Below are positions 23,471 through 37,175 of a stretch of DNA of 64,000 nt, piece after piece; the stretch's first letter is position 1; the number at the start of each line of letters is the position of its first letter. Origin of the DNA: Pomphorhynchus laevis. Taxonomy: Eukaryota > Acanthocephala > Palaeacanthocephala > Echinorhynchida > Pomphorhynchidae. The position numbers and the translations under genes are program-made. The notes under the pieces are model-generated. The model searched no databases and had not been told where the DNA came from. It was given only the letters and a program-made list of their open reading frames with translations. The stretch spans positions 1 through 64,000 of the forward strand of contig WNNJ02003187.1 in the NCBI GenBank assembly GCA_012934845.2. The letters run 5' to 3'.

Positions 23471-23790
23471 AGTATATAAAAAATAAAAACTGAAGAATTT
23501 AACTGTTCTGTTGTTCAACCAAACTCTTGTCTGGCGGTAATTTCAAGCACCAATTACTTTTATTGTCTTTCACTCGATGAGTACTGCCTCTGTGATTAAA
23601 CGTCAACGTATATCTGACTCGTAAAATTAAAATCATAACATAAGTGACAAAAAATACGAATTTACTAATAAAAATAATGTAAAATTAAAGTAATAAATTA
23701 TAATTTAATCTAAACCAAAACAAAATAATAATACAATTAGAAAAAACAAACGAATTGAAAAAATTAAAATAATGTAAGAAAATATGTTTA
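23471..23790 (-). mobile_element. PLE endonuclease tail and repeated spacer
   Basis: 23480-23620 is the reverse complement of 32095-32215, the end of a GIY-YIG endonuclease region. 23620-23790 is a direct duplicate of 22400-22580 (AATACGAATTTA...AATTAGAAAAAACAAAC). Confidence 0.55.
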
Positions 23791-25084
23791 TCAGAATTCT
23801 CGTATGCAACATTCAATTGAATGGCCGGATCTTTCATATTTAGCAAAGTATCCAGATAGCAAGATTATAATTCAACCTTAAATACAAATTGGAGAAGACC
23901 ATATAAATCATGTTAAATGTTTCCCCCAGTCACTCATTTAGATATCTGCCAGCAATAAGGCTAGAGGAAACCCCATTGAAACGTTATCTATTTGCAGATA
24001 AATGTCACCTGAAAGGTGAAAATAGATGTTTGAAGTGCAGCATTCGATTAAACATGTCCAATCTTTAATGCTTAATTTAAGCTATTTGCATTTTAATTCC
24101 AATAATGTGGAGGTCATTTCAATAGCTCGCTGTAATAGTATGTTTGTAAACAGAGATACCACGTATGCTGTTACTCTTTGATTAGGATATTTTATGATCT
24201 TTTGAACGAAACAAATACCGTCATTTGTACTAGATCTGCTGATGTCGTAGTATTTTTATATCAAACCGCATATTTCTTTAGCCAAATGATAACCGAAAGT
24301 TTTGTACCAGCACTTATTAGACGAAATTGTAATGAAGGTTTGTGCACCTTTGGTAATAAATACAAAAAGGCGGTATCGGCACAAGATGATCGAGTATTGT
24401 TATGAAAATTCACATCAATATATCATTTCTTTTTAAGTACTAAAAGTACCTTGATCATGACAACTTCTAAACTATGTGTAGGGTTCTTTAAATTTTTTTA
24501 ATGTTTCCTTCGATGTCAAGAGATTTACACCGGCTTTTATATAATCGGTGTGATTAACTATCACGAATTATCTATCTTTATCTGCTTTATTAATTGAAAT
24601 ATTATCATCCAATCTAAGGGTATTTAGAATAATTCATTGTTTTGAACCTAGATTGTTTCTTTTGTAAACCCTTCTAGTCTGTACATCATACATCGTGATC
24701 GCCTCGAATTTGTTAACAAGTAACTGAGATATCATTATTTCAGAGTCGCAGCGCACCTCAATAGGTCTAAGTGATGGAACAAATTCGGGTACAATACACA
24801 ATACTTACACTTCTTCGACTTATTGATACTTATTATTTAACACTCGATTCGACATATTGATTACCCTGTGACAAATGCTATGTAACATTCTGGACTTTGT
24901 GAAGGCACAAGTTATGAAACTTCTTTTGTCTACTGGTTATCGAATGTTCATGGCGTTTAGTAATAGTATTAATATATTCGGATATATACACTATATCACT
25001 AGACCCAGCGATTCTTATGATCATCATCCATTTTTCCTAGCTAACAGAGCGATTCTAGATAAATAAATAAAGATTTTCTTAAAT
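23790..25084. other. No recognisable gene
   Basis: Composition is less AT-biased than pure intergenic DNA, and short coding-like patches occur in several frames (for example near 23930-24060). I cannot assign them to a family. This is probably very old element debris. Confidence 0.4.
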
Positions 25085-28000
25085 ACAAAAAAATCGAGGA
25101 GAAACATGCAAAACAGAAAAACAGTCACCAAAAACATAGTTAGTTAATTCTATCAGTCATTTGCGTCCGTCTTCAACTTCGCAACAACGGCCACAGATCA
25201 AGAGGGATCTGAGCCACACAATCGATCCAACACGCCGCCTTCCGACTGAACCACCCGGGGTCTCTCACCCCTCGAAGAATCCAATCGGCGCGGACTATTC
25301 TTGGTAAACGAGATACGAGGAGCTTAAAAAACGTTAGCCTTTGCTCTAGGGTTCGTCCACTTGAGAAGAAGACTAATCCCGAGATAACCCAAGTGCCCCA
25401 AAGGCGCACCTGGGCTTTCCCTTTCAATGACAGATGCTGATCCCGTTTCAGGGCCCACCTAGCTTTCTTTAGGATACAATTGAGACTATCAAGGTCAGCT
25501 TTCGACGACCAGTTCACCGTAACGGTGAACCCCAGGTATTTTGCACGACTTGTGAAGGTGGAGAGTGGTTTAGAGGCAAATATATAGGATAGGGCAGAGA
25601 GTGCTAATCTCTTAAGTTTCTGCTTTGTTGCAAAGGTGCCATGAAAGACAACCGCCTGCGATTTAGCGGAGTTTAAAATAAGGTTGGATATGGGTAACTG
25701 ATCTTTTAATCTTAAAACGAAACGGCTCATGTCAGAGACTACGTTTTTACACCTGTGTCCAGTGAACAGGGCTGTGGTGCCATTAGCGTACACCACAATA
25801 CGTTGTTCGCGTTTAAATATTTTAAACAGATTAATGGAGGCAGCAATATTTAAGATAGGAGAAAGTAGGGATCCTTGAGGTACACCCGTAATAGGGTAGA
25901 ACTGAAGCGCATCAGGGTCGTCTTCATAGAAAAATCGCTTGGTATACAGCAGGATCTCCACTATGTTCACAATTCTCGCAGACAAACCGAGGGACCTAAG
26001 AAAAGAGAGTCATAAAAGGAATGGAGATGCGGTCAAATGCAGCAGAAAAGTCAAGGAAAACAGCCACAACTAGACGATGGCTATTATACCAACAAAACTG
26101 CTTCACCTCACCAACTGCTGAGTGGACCAAGCGACCTTAAACGAACCCATGGAAACCTGGAGGGATCAAATTACGCTTACTTAAATGGTCGCGGATTTTA
26201 CGCGCAAGCGCTTTTTCGTAAATCGACACGAAGGCATTATGAACCGAAATGTGTTGCAGATCTTTAGGGCATGAGCAGGATTTTTTCTTAGGATTAAAAA
26301 CACGCTTACTAATATTGATGACTGCTACATCGGATGAGGAGGCTTAAAGCATTGTGACGGCAACCTCTCTTCTCTGATCAACTGTCAAAAGCTGACAGAC
26401 CCGAGTAGAAAGTGGATCAACGGATTTGGATCCCAGAAGTTAAGGATATACGTAACAGATATATCCCTACCTCTGAAGTTACACCAAAGCAGGATTGGTT
26501 GAGGAGATTGAGTGGCTCTATAGTTGTGCATGGCTAAAGACTCCTCTAAAACTTTATCAAGGCCTACGTTCCCTACCCAACACAATGCTCTATCCTTTCA
26601 GCAAACAAACTTCTCCTTCTTGAAAATCTTCAAAAGGAAGACTGAGAAGGATTAAAGCGAGCAATACTCGTCCTATTCTTACTCAGCTGGAACCTATATC
26701 TAGTGCTCCAGTATTCGTTCGAGAGAGCTTGTCTGGCGAAAACAGAAACATTATGGAAGTTAAGCAGTATCGCTAGGACCTTGAGTTTCGTCGGAGAAGG
26801 GAAAGAGTTAGATAGTCGCTTGAAAGAAGGCCACTTTGATCGGATCAAAGTAAAACCTTTTTCGAAGCAACATATCTTCCTCAATTCTCTAATGAATTAG
26901 GTCATGAGAGGTGGACAATTGCTGGCGCAACTGCTCTGTGCAGAGGGGTTTTAACAACCACCTCGAGTGAAGCAGTAAAATGTCGAGAATAGAATTTGTT
27001 GATGTGCAATGAAATGTAGGGAGTGGGGTTTTTTGAATAAGATAACCGTTCTTAGCTCTGCCAAGTGCTGCATTGATCCAACGACCAGTTCTGTCGTTGA
27101 AATCCCCAAGTATCATGTCATAACCGCTGTCAATAATACTAACCAGAAGATCACGGTTCTTGTGAATTTCCCCTGTACGGATGTAGACATTGGTTAGACT
27201 GAGGCGTTTACTGTTCTTACTGAGTGAAACTACTAAACAAGACATGCTGTACATGAATAGTTTAATAGGAGGGAGGACCTTAAGCAGCACTTAACTGAGG
27301 TCAAGAGTCCTTGAGATGAAGAGGAGTGAGGTGGGGTTATGAACGGAGTATAGCGGGAACATATATGCTTTGGGATAAATCGAGTAATGTCCTGGGGAAG
27401 ACGGATAGACCGCGTCTCCTGAAGGACTATAACATCTGCATCTCTACCAGATAGAAGTCTAAGGGCAGAAGCACCTCCCGAATTCCACTAAACGACATTC
27501 AGTGAAAAAAGATCACGAGTACTTTGCATTGTGATGGATTAGTTGGATGGGGGATTGCCCACCTAGACAGAGCTAGGTGCAGGAAGATTGCCATTCCCAC
27601 CACCAGCTCCGTCCAGAGAAGGTACTTGCCCCTGGGCAGCGTCTTCATTTCCCCGTAAATTTTTCAGCAACTTTCCTATCTTAAAAGGGGCACGGGGTCG
27701 CCCGAGGCACCCCTCTTTTTAGAAACTGGAATCACAGAATTCACCGAAACTGTGGGTGCTTTAAGGAGGGCTGAGAATAAGGAAATCACGAGCTCTTCAG
27801 TTTGTTTACGGGCAGCTGCTGCCCTAATATCCATTGCGGGAAATAATTCTTCGTCATACATTCTGGAACCGGCGAACGAAGGAGCCGTGGCAGCGGCATC
27901 TGAAAAGGAAATGGGTTTTCTCGAATCAGCAGAGACAAACTTATTGGAATATGCCTTAAAAACGCAGCATCTCCTACTCCAGGCTGGATGGCTCCCCCAC

Positions 28001-28735
28001 AGTTGGAGCAGGATGTGTGGACCGTACATTTGCTTCCATTCGCAACAGCCAGGCAAGAGGAGGAGCTACACACCCCACATGTAGCCGGTAGGGTGCAGCT
28101 AGAAACCCAGTGCCCCTATTTATGGCACTGGCTACATTGGGGATAGGTAAACTCCTTCCCGCTAACAATTTTGAAGTTCAAATTAAATCCCATAAATGGG
28201 TTGCATGCAGAGTGGGCCAGGGTTTCTGCATACCCCAGCGGCGCTGAGCAGAATCCGACGGAAATGGGGAAACCGTTTTTCCCAATCAAAGGGCGAAAAT
28301 TAGATATTTTGTAAATATTTTTCAGCGATACAATGTCAGATTTCGTCCAAATGTTACGGGAGGTAGTAATTTTCAGTGAAGCCAGGATAGGCTTTTGTTC
28401 AAACAAACCGAATTCTTTTAAATTAGAATCAAAAATCTAGCGTAATCGTCAAGGATATCTTTTGCAGCAAAAGAGATTTTGATGTCTGTTTCATGATATC
28501 TTACTGAGTTAAATATGACTCTTTTTTTAGATTCGAAGCAAATTTTCTCATGAAAACATTGTACGTCAAGTGCCTCTATAGTGGCTAAATTAGTTTTATT
28601 AAGCCCAGATTAGCAATTTAGGGATTGATAGAGTAACTCCCCATACCCTGCATCATTAAAAACATTACTGACCTTAGGATCATTGATTTTTGAAACGGAA
28701 TATTCTTCTTTTTTGTGAGAATTTGCCATTTCTTA
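25085..28735 (-). mobile_element. Two-ORF LINE (Jockey/I-like), nearly full length, dead
   Basis: Reading from 28731: ORF1 starts MANSHKKEEYSVSK and carries zinc knuckles near 28150-28000 (YPQCSQCHKWGHW, then further CxxC pairs). ORF2 has an AP-endonuclease with LTNVYIRTGE and ILGDFNDRTGRW (27290-26889) and a reverse transcriptase with GVPQGSLLSPILN (25985-25173), where the catalytic motif is VVYANG instead of YADD. The C-terminal part reads RLPRIVRADWILRG and VRDPGWFSR. Several frame changes and in-frame stops, plus the lost aspartates, make it inactive. The 3' end near 25085 is followed by an A/T-rich tail. Confidence 0.8.
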
Positions 28736-28739
28736 CATG

Positions 28740-29190
28740 CCAAATTGCTGTGATTCGCTTTTCATTGATCGTCCGACAATCACTTTTGCACGCTGCGTTT
28801 TTTTGAGAGCGATTCTACGGCGACTCTCTCGTATTGCAAATACTATCAATGCATTTCACATATTATGTTTAGTCTTCTTCTCACGAGGACGTCCCCCAGA
28901 ACAAAGACTAAGGTTTCTCAAGCTCCTCATCTCGAGATTACCAACCATAGTCCGCCTTGACTGGACTCTTAGGTGTGTAAGAGACCCCGAATGGTTCAGT
29001 CTGAGGGCGGCGCGCTAGTTCGGCCGAGGGGCTCAGATCCCTCTGGACCTGAGGCCGTGAATATAAGTTGAAGATTTCAAAATACACGTCGTGAACAGTT
29101 TCTATTTTAAGTTGTCTTTTGCATGTTTTTGTTTCTTAAGTTTTTATCAGTTATATAGTTATTAATAAAACCCTTACTTACTTACTTACA
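28740..29190 (+). mobile_element. 3' end of a related LINE in the opposite direction
   Basis: Reads LVFFSRGRPPEQRLRFLKLL, then RLPTIVRLDWTLR and VRDPEWFSLRAA, closely matching the C-terminus of the LINE at 25085-28735. It ends at 29172-29190 in a short (CTTA)n tail, so simple-repeat tails mark the true 3' end of this family. The two copies are divergent, 5' end against truncated 5' end. Confidence 0.8.
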
Positions 29191-29246
29191 TATTATGTTG
29201 CTGTATAGAATTTTAAAAGCCAATTATACCGGACCGAAAAATAGCT

Positions 29247-30640
29247 GTTTAAAAAAGATTTATTTTAACGTGGCAAATGCGTGCCAGCGCACGCTTGCAT
29301 GACCATAACAAAACAAAAATGTAAATTATGTGTCGAGAAGGTGTGAACGGAGGAGGTGCTTGAATGTGATAAAAAGGAGGGAGCGCAGCGGACGTCGAGA
29401 GGGAGTTGATTCCAGGCGAGTGAGGCGGCAACGAGGAAGATCGGATACCGTAGTTGTTGGAGTAGTTGGGAACGTGAAGTAAGAGGGTATGACGGAAACG
29501 CAGTGATAGAGAGGTGGGGCGAGTGTCGTCTAAGAAAGGAAGTTTGATGAACGTTGGGGAGCCGACAGCGATGAGACGAAAAGTTACGAGAAGAAGGTGG
29601 AGTTTGATGCGGATGTGGATGATGGGCCATGAGAGTTGGGCAAGATATGTAGATGTGTGGTCGAAGCGACGGAGACGAAAGAGCACTCGAACGGCGGTGT
29701 TGATTATTCGTTGTAGGAATATGATGATGGATTTTGGAGAATTTGTGAAAAGGCGTAGGGAGTAATCGATTTTAGGGAATAGAAGCGATGAATGAAGATA
29801 CATACAAGAACGGAAGTCGATAAGGGGGCGGATACGGCGGATATCACGGAGAATTAATTTAGATGAGCGGATCTTATCACGGGCGAATGGTTTAAGGGAA
29901 AGGTGATCATCGAAATGGAAGCCTAAGAAAGTGAAATTGTGTACTATGGGGATGATCGATGAGGCAAAATATACAGTGGGAGGAGATATGTTTGGTTTAC
30001 GGGGGTGGATCCACATCATTTTTGACTTTCGAGGTTTAGAACGAGATGGAGATTGGAGAGACGTTTGTAGATAGAAGAAAGACAGTTGGAAGCAGAAAAG
30101 TTGATGTCGTGTGTGCGATGTGCGGTTGCATGAGCATGATGATGTCATCGGTGTATTGGATGACGTTAAAAGAGTAAGATTTGATAAACGGAGAAGGATC
30201 GCCAAGCAGAAGAGAGAAAAGCAGGGGACCTAGGACTGAACCTTGTGGGACCCCGTAAAAAATAGGGAGGGGAGGATGAGAATTAGAACAGACGCGAAAC
30301 GAACGGTCGGATAGATATGAGGCAAACCATGCAACGGAGGAAGAAGAAAAGCCGTAATCATAACGAAGGCGAGAAAGGAGGACAGAGTGGTCGACAATGT
30401 CGAAGGCGGAGGAGCGGTCGAGGGAGATGAGAACACTATATAGAGCCTTGCCTCGAGAAATGAGTATGTCGTTGTAAACTTTCATGCAGGCGATTTCTGG
30501 TGGGTGATTAGAGCGGAAAGCAGATTGAAAAGGAGGGTACAGATTGGATGAGGTGAGATAAGCGTTGATCTGTATTAAGATGAGACGTTCTAAGAGCCTA
30601 GAAAGAGTAGGGAGTAATGAAATGCGGCGATAGCTAGCAT
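29247..30640 (-). mobile_element. CR1-like LINE, reverse transcriptase to 3' end (left copy)
   Basis: Starts near 30640 with ASYRRISLLPTLSRLLERL and continues with SLDRSSAFDIVDH, FYGVPQGSVLGPLLF and VIQYTDDI, then FLGFHFDDHLSLKPF, PKIDYSLRLF, LQRIINTAVRVLFRL and LHVPNYSNNYGIRS. The catalytic motif is YTDD. The 3' end is near 29247. The segment 29247-30257 is repeated in reverse at 30645-31660. Gene structure and motif spacing fit CR1/L2-type LINEs. Confidence 0.85.
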
Positions 30641-30644
30641 TTCA

Positions 30645-31660
30645 ACGGGGTCCCACAATGTTCAGTCCTAGGTCCCTTGCTTTTCTCTCTTCTGCTTGGC
30701 GATCCCTCTCCGTTTATCAAATCTTACTCTTTTAACGTCATCCAATACGCCGATGACATCATCATGCTCATGCAACCGCACATCGCACACACGACATCAA
30801 CTTTTCTGCTTCCAACTGTCTTTCTTATATCTACAAACGTCTCTCCAATCTCCATCTCGTTCTAAACCTCGAAAGTCAAAAATGATGTGGATCCACCCCC
30901 GTAAACCAAACATATCTCCTCCCACTGTATATTTTGCCTCATCGATCATCCCCATAGTACACAATTTCACTTTCTTAGGCTTCCATTTCGATGATCACCT
31001 TTCCCTTAAACCATTCGCCCGTGATAAGATCCGCTCATCTAAATTAATTCTCCGTGATATCCGCCGTATCCGCCCCCTTATCGACTTCCGTTCTTGTATG
31101 TATCTTCATTCATCGCTTCTATTCCCTAAAATCGATTACTCCCTACGCCTTTTCACAAATTCTCCAAAATCCATCATCATATTCCTACAACGAATAATCA
31201 ACACCGCCGTTCGAGTGCTCTTTCGTCTCCGTCGCTTCGACCACACATCTACATATCTTGCCCAACTCTCATGGCCCATCATCCACATCCGCATCAAACT
31301 CCACCTTCTTCGTGTAACTTTTCGTCTCATCGCTGTCGGCTCCCCAACGTTCATCAAACTTCCTTTCTTAGACGACACTCGCCCCACCTCTCTATCACTG
31401 CGTTTCCGTCATACCCTCTTACTTCACGTTCCCAACTACTCCAACAACTACGGTATCCGATCTTCCTCGTTGCCGCCTCACTCGCCTGGAATCAACTCCC
31501 TCTCGACGTCCGCTGCGCTCCCTCCTTTTTATCACATTCAAGCACCTCCTCCGTTCACACCTTCTCGACACATAATTTACATTTTTGTTTTGTTATGGTC
31601 ATGTAAGCGTGCGCTGGCACGCATTTGCCACGTTAAAATAAATCTTTTTTTTATTAAACA
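30645..31660 (+). mobile_element. CR1-like LINE 3' half (right copy of an inverted duplication)
   Basis: Nearly identical to the reverse complement of 29247-30257. The catalytic motif here is YADD. One long frame of 339 codons (30696-31715) covers the RT C-terminus. Both copies end in AACGTGGCAAATGCG or its complement. The 387-bp spacer (30258-30644) is the 5' continuation of the left copy. Confidence 0.88.
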
Positions 31661-31859
31661 AGCGTTTCCCAAGGTCGAAAGAATGAGAGTGAAGAACAAA
31701 GTCGTAGAAAATTAAAATAAAGACATCTGCAACAATTTCTTCTCTACCACTTATATTTTGGAAGAGTACAATAATAGTTTGATCTATTCGCTGAAGAATG
31801 ATGGCCAACGAAATATAATTTATCAAAAAAACGACCTTCTCTGACCTCCTTCTTCAAAA

Positions 31860-32300
31860 ACTAAACCAACATATTCAAAAAATGAAGTAGTGTATTGCAT
31901 TCATTGCAAGGATTTCAACAAAGTCTACATCGGTCAAACCAAACAAAATTACCGGAGACTTGAACAACACGAGGGTAATCTTAAAAATGGCGACGCTTCT
32001 TCAGCAATATTTAATCATTGGTTAAAAGTTCACATACAATTGATTTCGACAATGCAACTTTTCTTGAATACGAGCCAGATATACGTTGACTTTTAATCAC
32101 GGAGGCGGTACTCATCGAGTGAAAGACAATAAAAGTAATTGATGCTTGAAATTACCGCCAGACAAAAGTTTGATTGAACAACAGATCAGTAAAATTCTTC
32201 AGTTTTTATTTTTTATATACTATGTTATCATTTGTCAATGACTAGTGTTTTCTGAAGAGGCCAATCGCATTGTCGAAAATTCAAAAATAATACTATTTTT
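31860..32300 (+). mobile_element. Canonical PLE, GIY-YIG endonuclease and 3' end
   Basis: Reads VYCIHCKDFNKVYIGQTKQNY, then RRLEQHEGNLKNGD and FNHWLKVH, a GIY-YIG endonuclease with its YIGQT motif, arginine and histidine positions. Remnants of the tail (CTCATCGAGTGAAAG) and a hammerhead-like core at 32252-32278 follow. This is the C-terminal end of a PLE with the usual RT-then-endonuclease order. It is broken. Confidence 0.75.
32252..32278 (+). ncRNA. Hammerhead-ribozyme-like core
   Basis: CTGAAGA, then GGCCAATCGCATTGTC with a CAAT/ATTG stem, then GAAA. Compared with the inverted copy at 22033-22059, one loop base differs and the stem is unchanged. Confidence 0.5.
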
Positions 32301-33589
32301 CTAATTTTTCTCGGAGCAAGATCCAACTAATGATTACATTAAAGATGTTGAAGCGTTCATTTTTAAATGTAGACAAAAGATAAGGTGTATTATGGAATTG
32401 GATATGACAAAAGTCGCACCATAACAAATCTACGAAAGCATTGTATGTCTATAGTACAATATAACATGTTTTTGAGGCATTCCATCTCATTGAGGGATCA
32501 GATCCCGCAAGTTCACATCAACGCGTTATCCATCGATTGGTTCACTCAGGGTTTACCATACACCTGAGGTACAAATCACGGTACACGATGCTGGGTAGTA
32601 TCGACATTAGTTGCTCAAGAAATCTTAGTCTTTACTAAAGGGAACGTCTCGAAAAAAACTCGTCCAGAAATGGCCTAGCTACATCCAAGGCACATCTGAA
32701 CATCTCTTAATGACAGGCGCAGAGTCCGTTTTAGGTTCCAGGTACAATATTAGTAGTAGCTATATTTCGTGATATACAAAAGCTACTTGCTGTATCTGTT
32801 AACATACTCGGTCCATTTTGCTCGTGAACATATTATGATCCTATAATATTTTCATAAAAATAAAAGAATCTGAAATCGTTATTTCAGATCCTTTGTTTTA
32901 TATTAATACAAATGTGCAAAGCATTAATTATCGCACGAAATAAAATGGTTGGCAAATAATTAAATATTTTTCAAATTAATGATATATTTATAAGTGATTT
33001 TATATCTTAATATTAAAGTTTGTTGATCCATCATACATATGAATTTTCTAATATATTGATAAATTACAATAATGTTTTAGCGAATATGTTCTTGTTGAGC
33101 ACTTTAATGGAACACATAAGTACCACGTAATATTCTGGAAAAAGAGAAAATTCAGATTACAGCCTATTGATGAAATTAGCAAAGGTATCAATTGATAAAA
33201 TTAAATAAATAATTTATAAATAAATTTAATTATCTAACTTGATAAATTATCAAAGGTATTTATTTGTTTCCCATTCCATTCAAACTTGTGTTGTGATTTA
33301 AATCTTTTAATAGACAGTTTTTTATTTTTCCTGTGATGTTAGCAAGTTGCTAATAAAATTTGAATTTTTTCAATTGTTTCGATTAATTTAAAGAGTAAAT
33401 TAATTAAAAAAAATAATGCTCAGTTAATTAATTGAGTATATGTATATTAAATTGATATAATAATAAATAATTAAATAATTATAAATAATTTCATTATTTT
33501 ATATAAGATAAAATAATAAATAATAAAATATAAATAATAAATAATAAATAGATAAAATAATAATTTTATATATTTTATACAATGTCAAA
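32301..33589. other. Coding-like debris, family unknown, then AT-rich DNA
   Basis: On the plus strand 32330-32575 gives DYIKDVEAFIFKCRQK, LRKHCMSIVQYN and SIDWFTQGLP in partly overlapping frames. This could be retroelement polyprotein debris, but I cannot name it. From 32800 to 33590 the sequence is AT-rich and featureless. Confidence 0.3.
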
Positions 33590-34990
<1,401 letters not shown>

Positions 34991-35291
34991 CAGAAATTTG
35001 ATTTTTTCAATTGTTTCGATTAATTTAAAGAGTAAATAAATTATCATTTACTAAATTGAGTTAAGCAAACTCTATTAATTTACGAATAAAAATTAACGAA
35101 TTTAACTTTTCAGAGATATTTCGTCTAGTTTAATTATCAAAACATACAATAACATGTACATTTTTCAAATTTAAAAAAATAAATATTTTAAATAAATAAA
35201 TATTAAAAAAAAATATTTTTTGTAAAACATGTAAGCCAGACGCGAGCGAATGACGAATGCCGTTTCGTCAACATAATGACTCATCAGTGCC

Positions 35292-35319
35292 AGATCCCTC
35301 CCACTACTGGGAGGGATCT
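35292..35319. repeat. 12-bp perfect hairpin, 4-nt loop
   Basis: AGATCCCTCCCA, loop CTAC, then TGGGAGGGATCT. It lies in a small GC-richer patch (35235-35325) surrounded by AT-rich sequence. Its host element was not recognised. Confidence 0.8.
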
Positions 35320-35679
35320 CCTTTAAAATAAATATTTATATAAATAAATATTTAAATTATAAAATACTAAGTAGTAATTTGAATAAAATAAGATTAAAGT
35401 TTTTATGTTTTATATATTGTACAGTTTATATTTATACTCAAAGTATACAATAATACATGTGATTATACATTAAAGCTTTTAATACATTTTTAATATTTTT
35501 AAACATAATACATTTCGCTTGTATTAGTAAATCTAAAAGTTTTAAATCACTAAAGAATTGACAATATACAACATAAATAACTATTTCAACATAAATAACG
35601 TTTCTTTAAACACCTAAAATAAAATTTATGAATTTTCTTAATTATTTCATTTATTTATTTCATTTATCACGGCTCCGTA

Positions 35680-35765
35680 ATGGATATAAAAATTATAAAG
35701 ATTGAATCCGATAATGAAACTATACTTATATTATATTGGAATGCAAAATTACATAAAGTTTCTTG
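35680..35765 (+). mobile_element. Naiad-like PLE fragment
   Basis: Reads SDNETILILYWNAKLHK, matching LDNKTIPILYWNPKLHK in the copy at 45107-45682. It is only about 85 bases long. Confidence 0.6.
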
Positions 35766-35963
35766 CAATATTCTAACGACTAATTAATATTCTAACGACT
35801 AACTAATTAATTTACATTTATTAATGTAAATTTTTTTAATTTTAAAAGGTCTATAGCTGGATTGTATACTTTTTAATTTAAGGAAACAAATATTTTTTTA
35901 ATTTTAATTAATAAATCCTTGTAAGTTATTAACGTAGTCATTAAATTTCAAGTTTTCGTTCAG

Positions 35964-36373
35964 AAAACTTAAAAGCTGAAGACGATAATGACGATCAGCG
36001 CAGAGCTCTCATGGCAACAACGGAATTAAATGCAACAGCGTACCGTAATAATACAAAAATCGAAACCAACAGTTCAAACTATTCCTCACCAACGATAAAT
36101 ATAAATTGTACTAGTAGTGAACAACTTGAAATCAGTTGTATCAGATTTTCAATTCCAAATTCGACAGAACCAGCTAGCGTCTATACAAATATGATACCAT
36201 ATGAGGAATTGCTGCAAAACATGATCAGATGCATATCGTATAACCTAACTGAAAGATGGGCCGCACTTGGCAGAAGTAATTCTATTTCGAATAAATATTC
36301 ATTTTCTAATAGCATATTTGTATTTTTCGTATATACGCTGTTGTATACTCTTGTTGGATGTATGATTTTATAA
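35964..36373 (+). CDS. Terminal exon of an unidentified secreted, possibly GPI-anchored protein
   Basis: An acceptor (ttttcgttcag ending at 35963) leads into a frame that is open to a TAA at 36371-36373: NLKAEDDNDDQRRAL, then several Asn-X-Ser/Thr sequons (for example NAT, NNT, NSS, NCT, NST and NLT), a LLQNMIRCISYN segment, and a hydrophobic C-terminus IFVFFVYTLLYTLVG with almost no residues after it. That end looks like a GPI-attachment signal or a C-terminal membrane anchor. Splice phase at the acceptor is 1. I do not recognise the protein. Its 3' end faces the 3' end of TRIT1 (convergent, 0.8 kb apart). Earlier exons would lie to the left. An ATG at 36011 is present but is probably not the start. 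Confidence 0.5.
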
Positions 36374-37175
36374 CATAAATTAAAAAAAAACTATTTTTAT
36401 AAATTCGTTATTTTTGAGAATTAAGGCTGCAAAGCTTGAATTGATTACCAACATTGATATAGGCTACACAACTCAACTATTACGAGACCGAATTCGTCAA
36501 CATACAATTTTCAGAACCGCAGCAAACAGCCTAACCTCCATTAAAACATACGTAAGCAAGATCTGCAGCTGTTGGAATATTTATAAATAAAAGAAATGAC
36601 TCGTAAGTTTAACTTCGAAGGACAAGAGGTTCGTAGAAATACCTAAAGTGTTTTGAGTCTCGAAATAAATTCACCAATTACTAAGAGCATATTGTTATTA
36701 TATTTGACATTTTATGTTCTTATTTATTATAGATGTTCCGATAATGATAACAGGCGATTATCGAAAGCTTAATAAATACGAATTTTCTGTTTTTTTTTGT
36801 GCGGCAAAATGGTATTCTACAAGGATTATCAAATCGTTGTATCTTTTAATAATGAGTGAATTCATTTCTTGATCTGACTGCCTTGACCTGTTCTACTCAA
36901 AAATTATTGATTGATATTGATTTTGAGACTTTTATAAACCAAACTAAATGTAATATCAAACGGTATTTTGCTGACTCGGTCGATTAAACGTTGTTTTATT
37001 AGATTGTAAATCAAGCGAAGAGACATTATTATTTATTTCACAATTTCGATCCAATATTTAGGTGGCACGTGGGCACCCTATTATCAAGGATTATTTAATT
37101 GTATTTATTAACCCTCAAAGTTTTTAATAATTTTTACAGAAGATTTAAACATGTAGAAACACGAGATTATTTTGA
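36374..37175. other. Intergenic stretch between convergent genes
   Basis: Contains a short coding-like patch at about 36425-36590 (+), with AAKLELITNIDIGY and LLRDRIRQHT ending in a stop, that I cannot identify. Otherwise it is AT-rich and unassigned. Confidence 0.35.

Noticed and set aside
27752-28084. 110-codon plus-strand frame and overlapping minus-strand frames
   Set aside because: They overlap the zinc-knuckle ORF1 of the LINE at 25085-28735. Only the CCHC-bearing frame is meaningful.
29514-29765. Arginine-rich 83-codon frame (and its twin at 31136-31387)
   Set aside because: Antisense of the CR1-like RT C-terminus. It appears twice only because the LINE segment is duplicated in inverted orientation.
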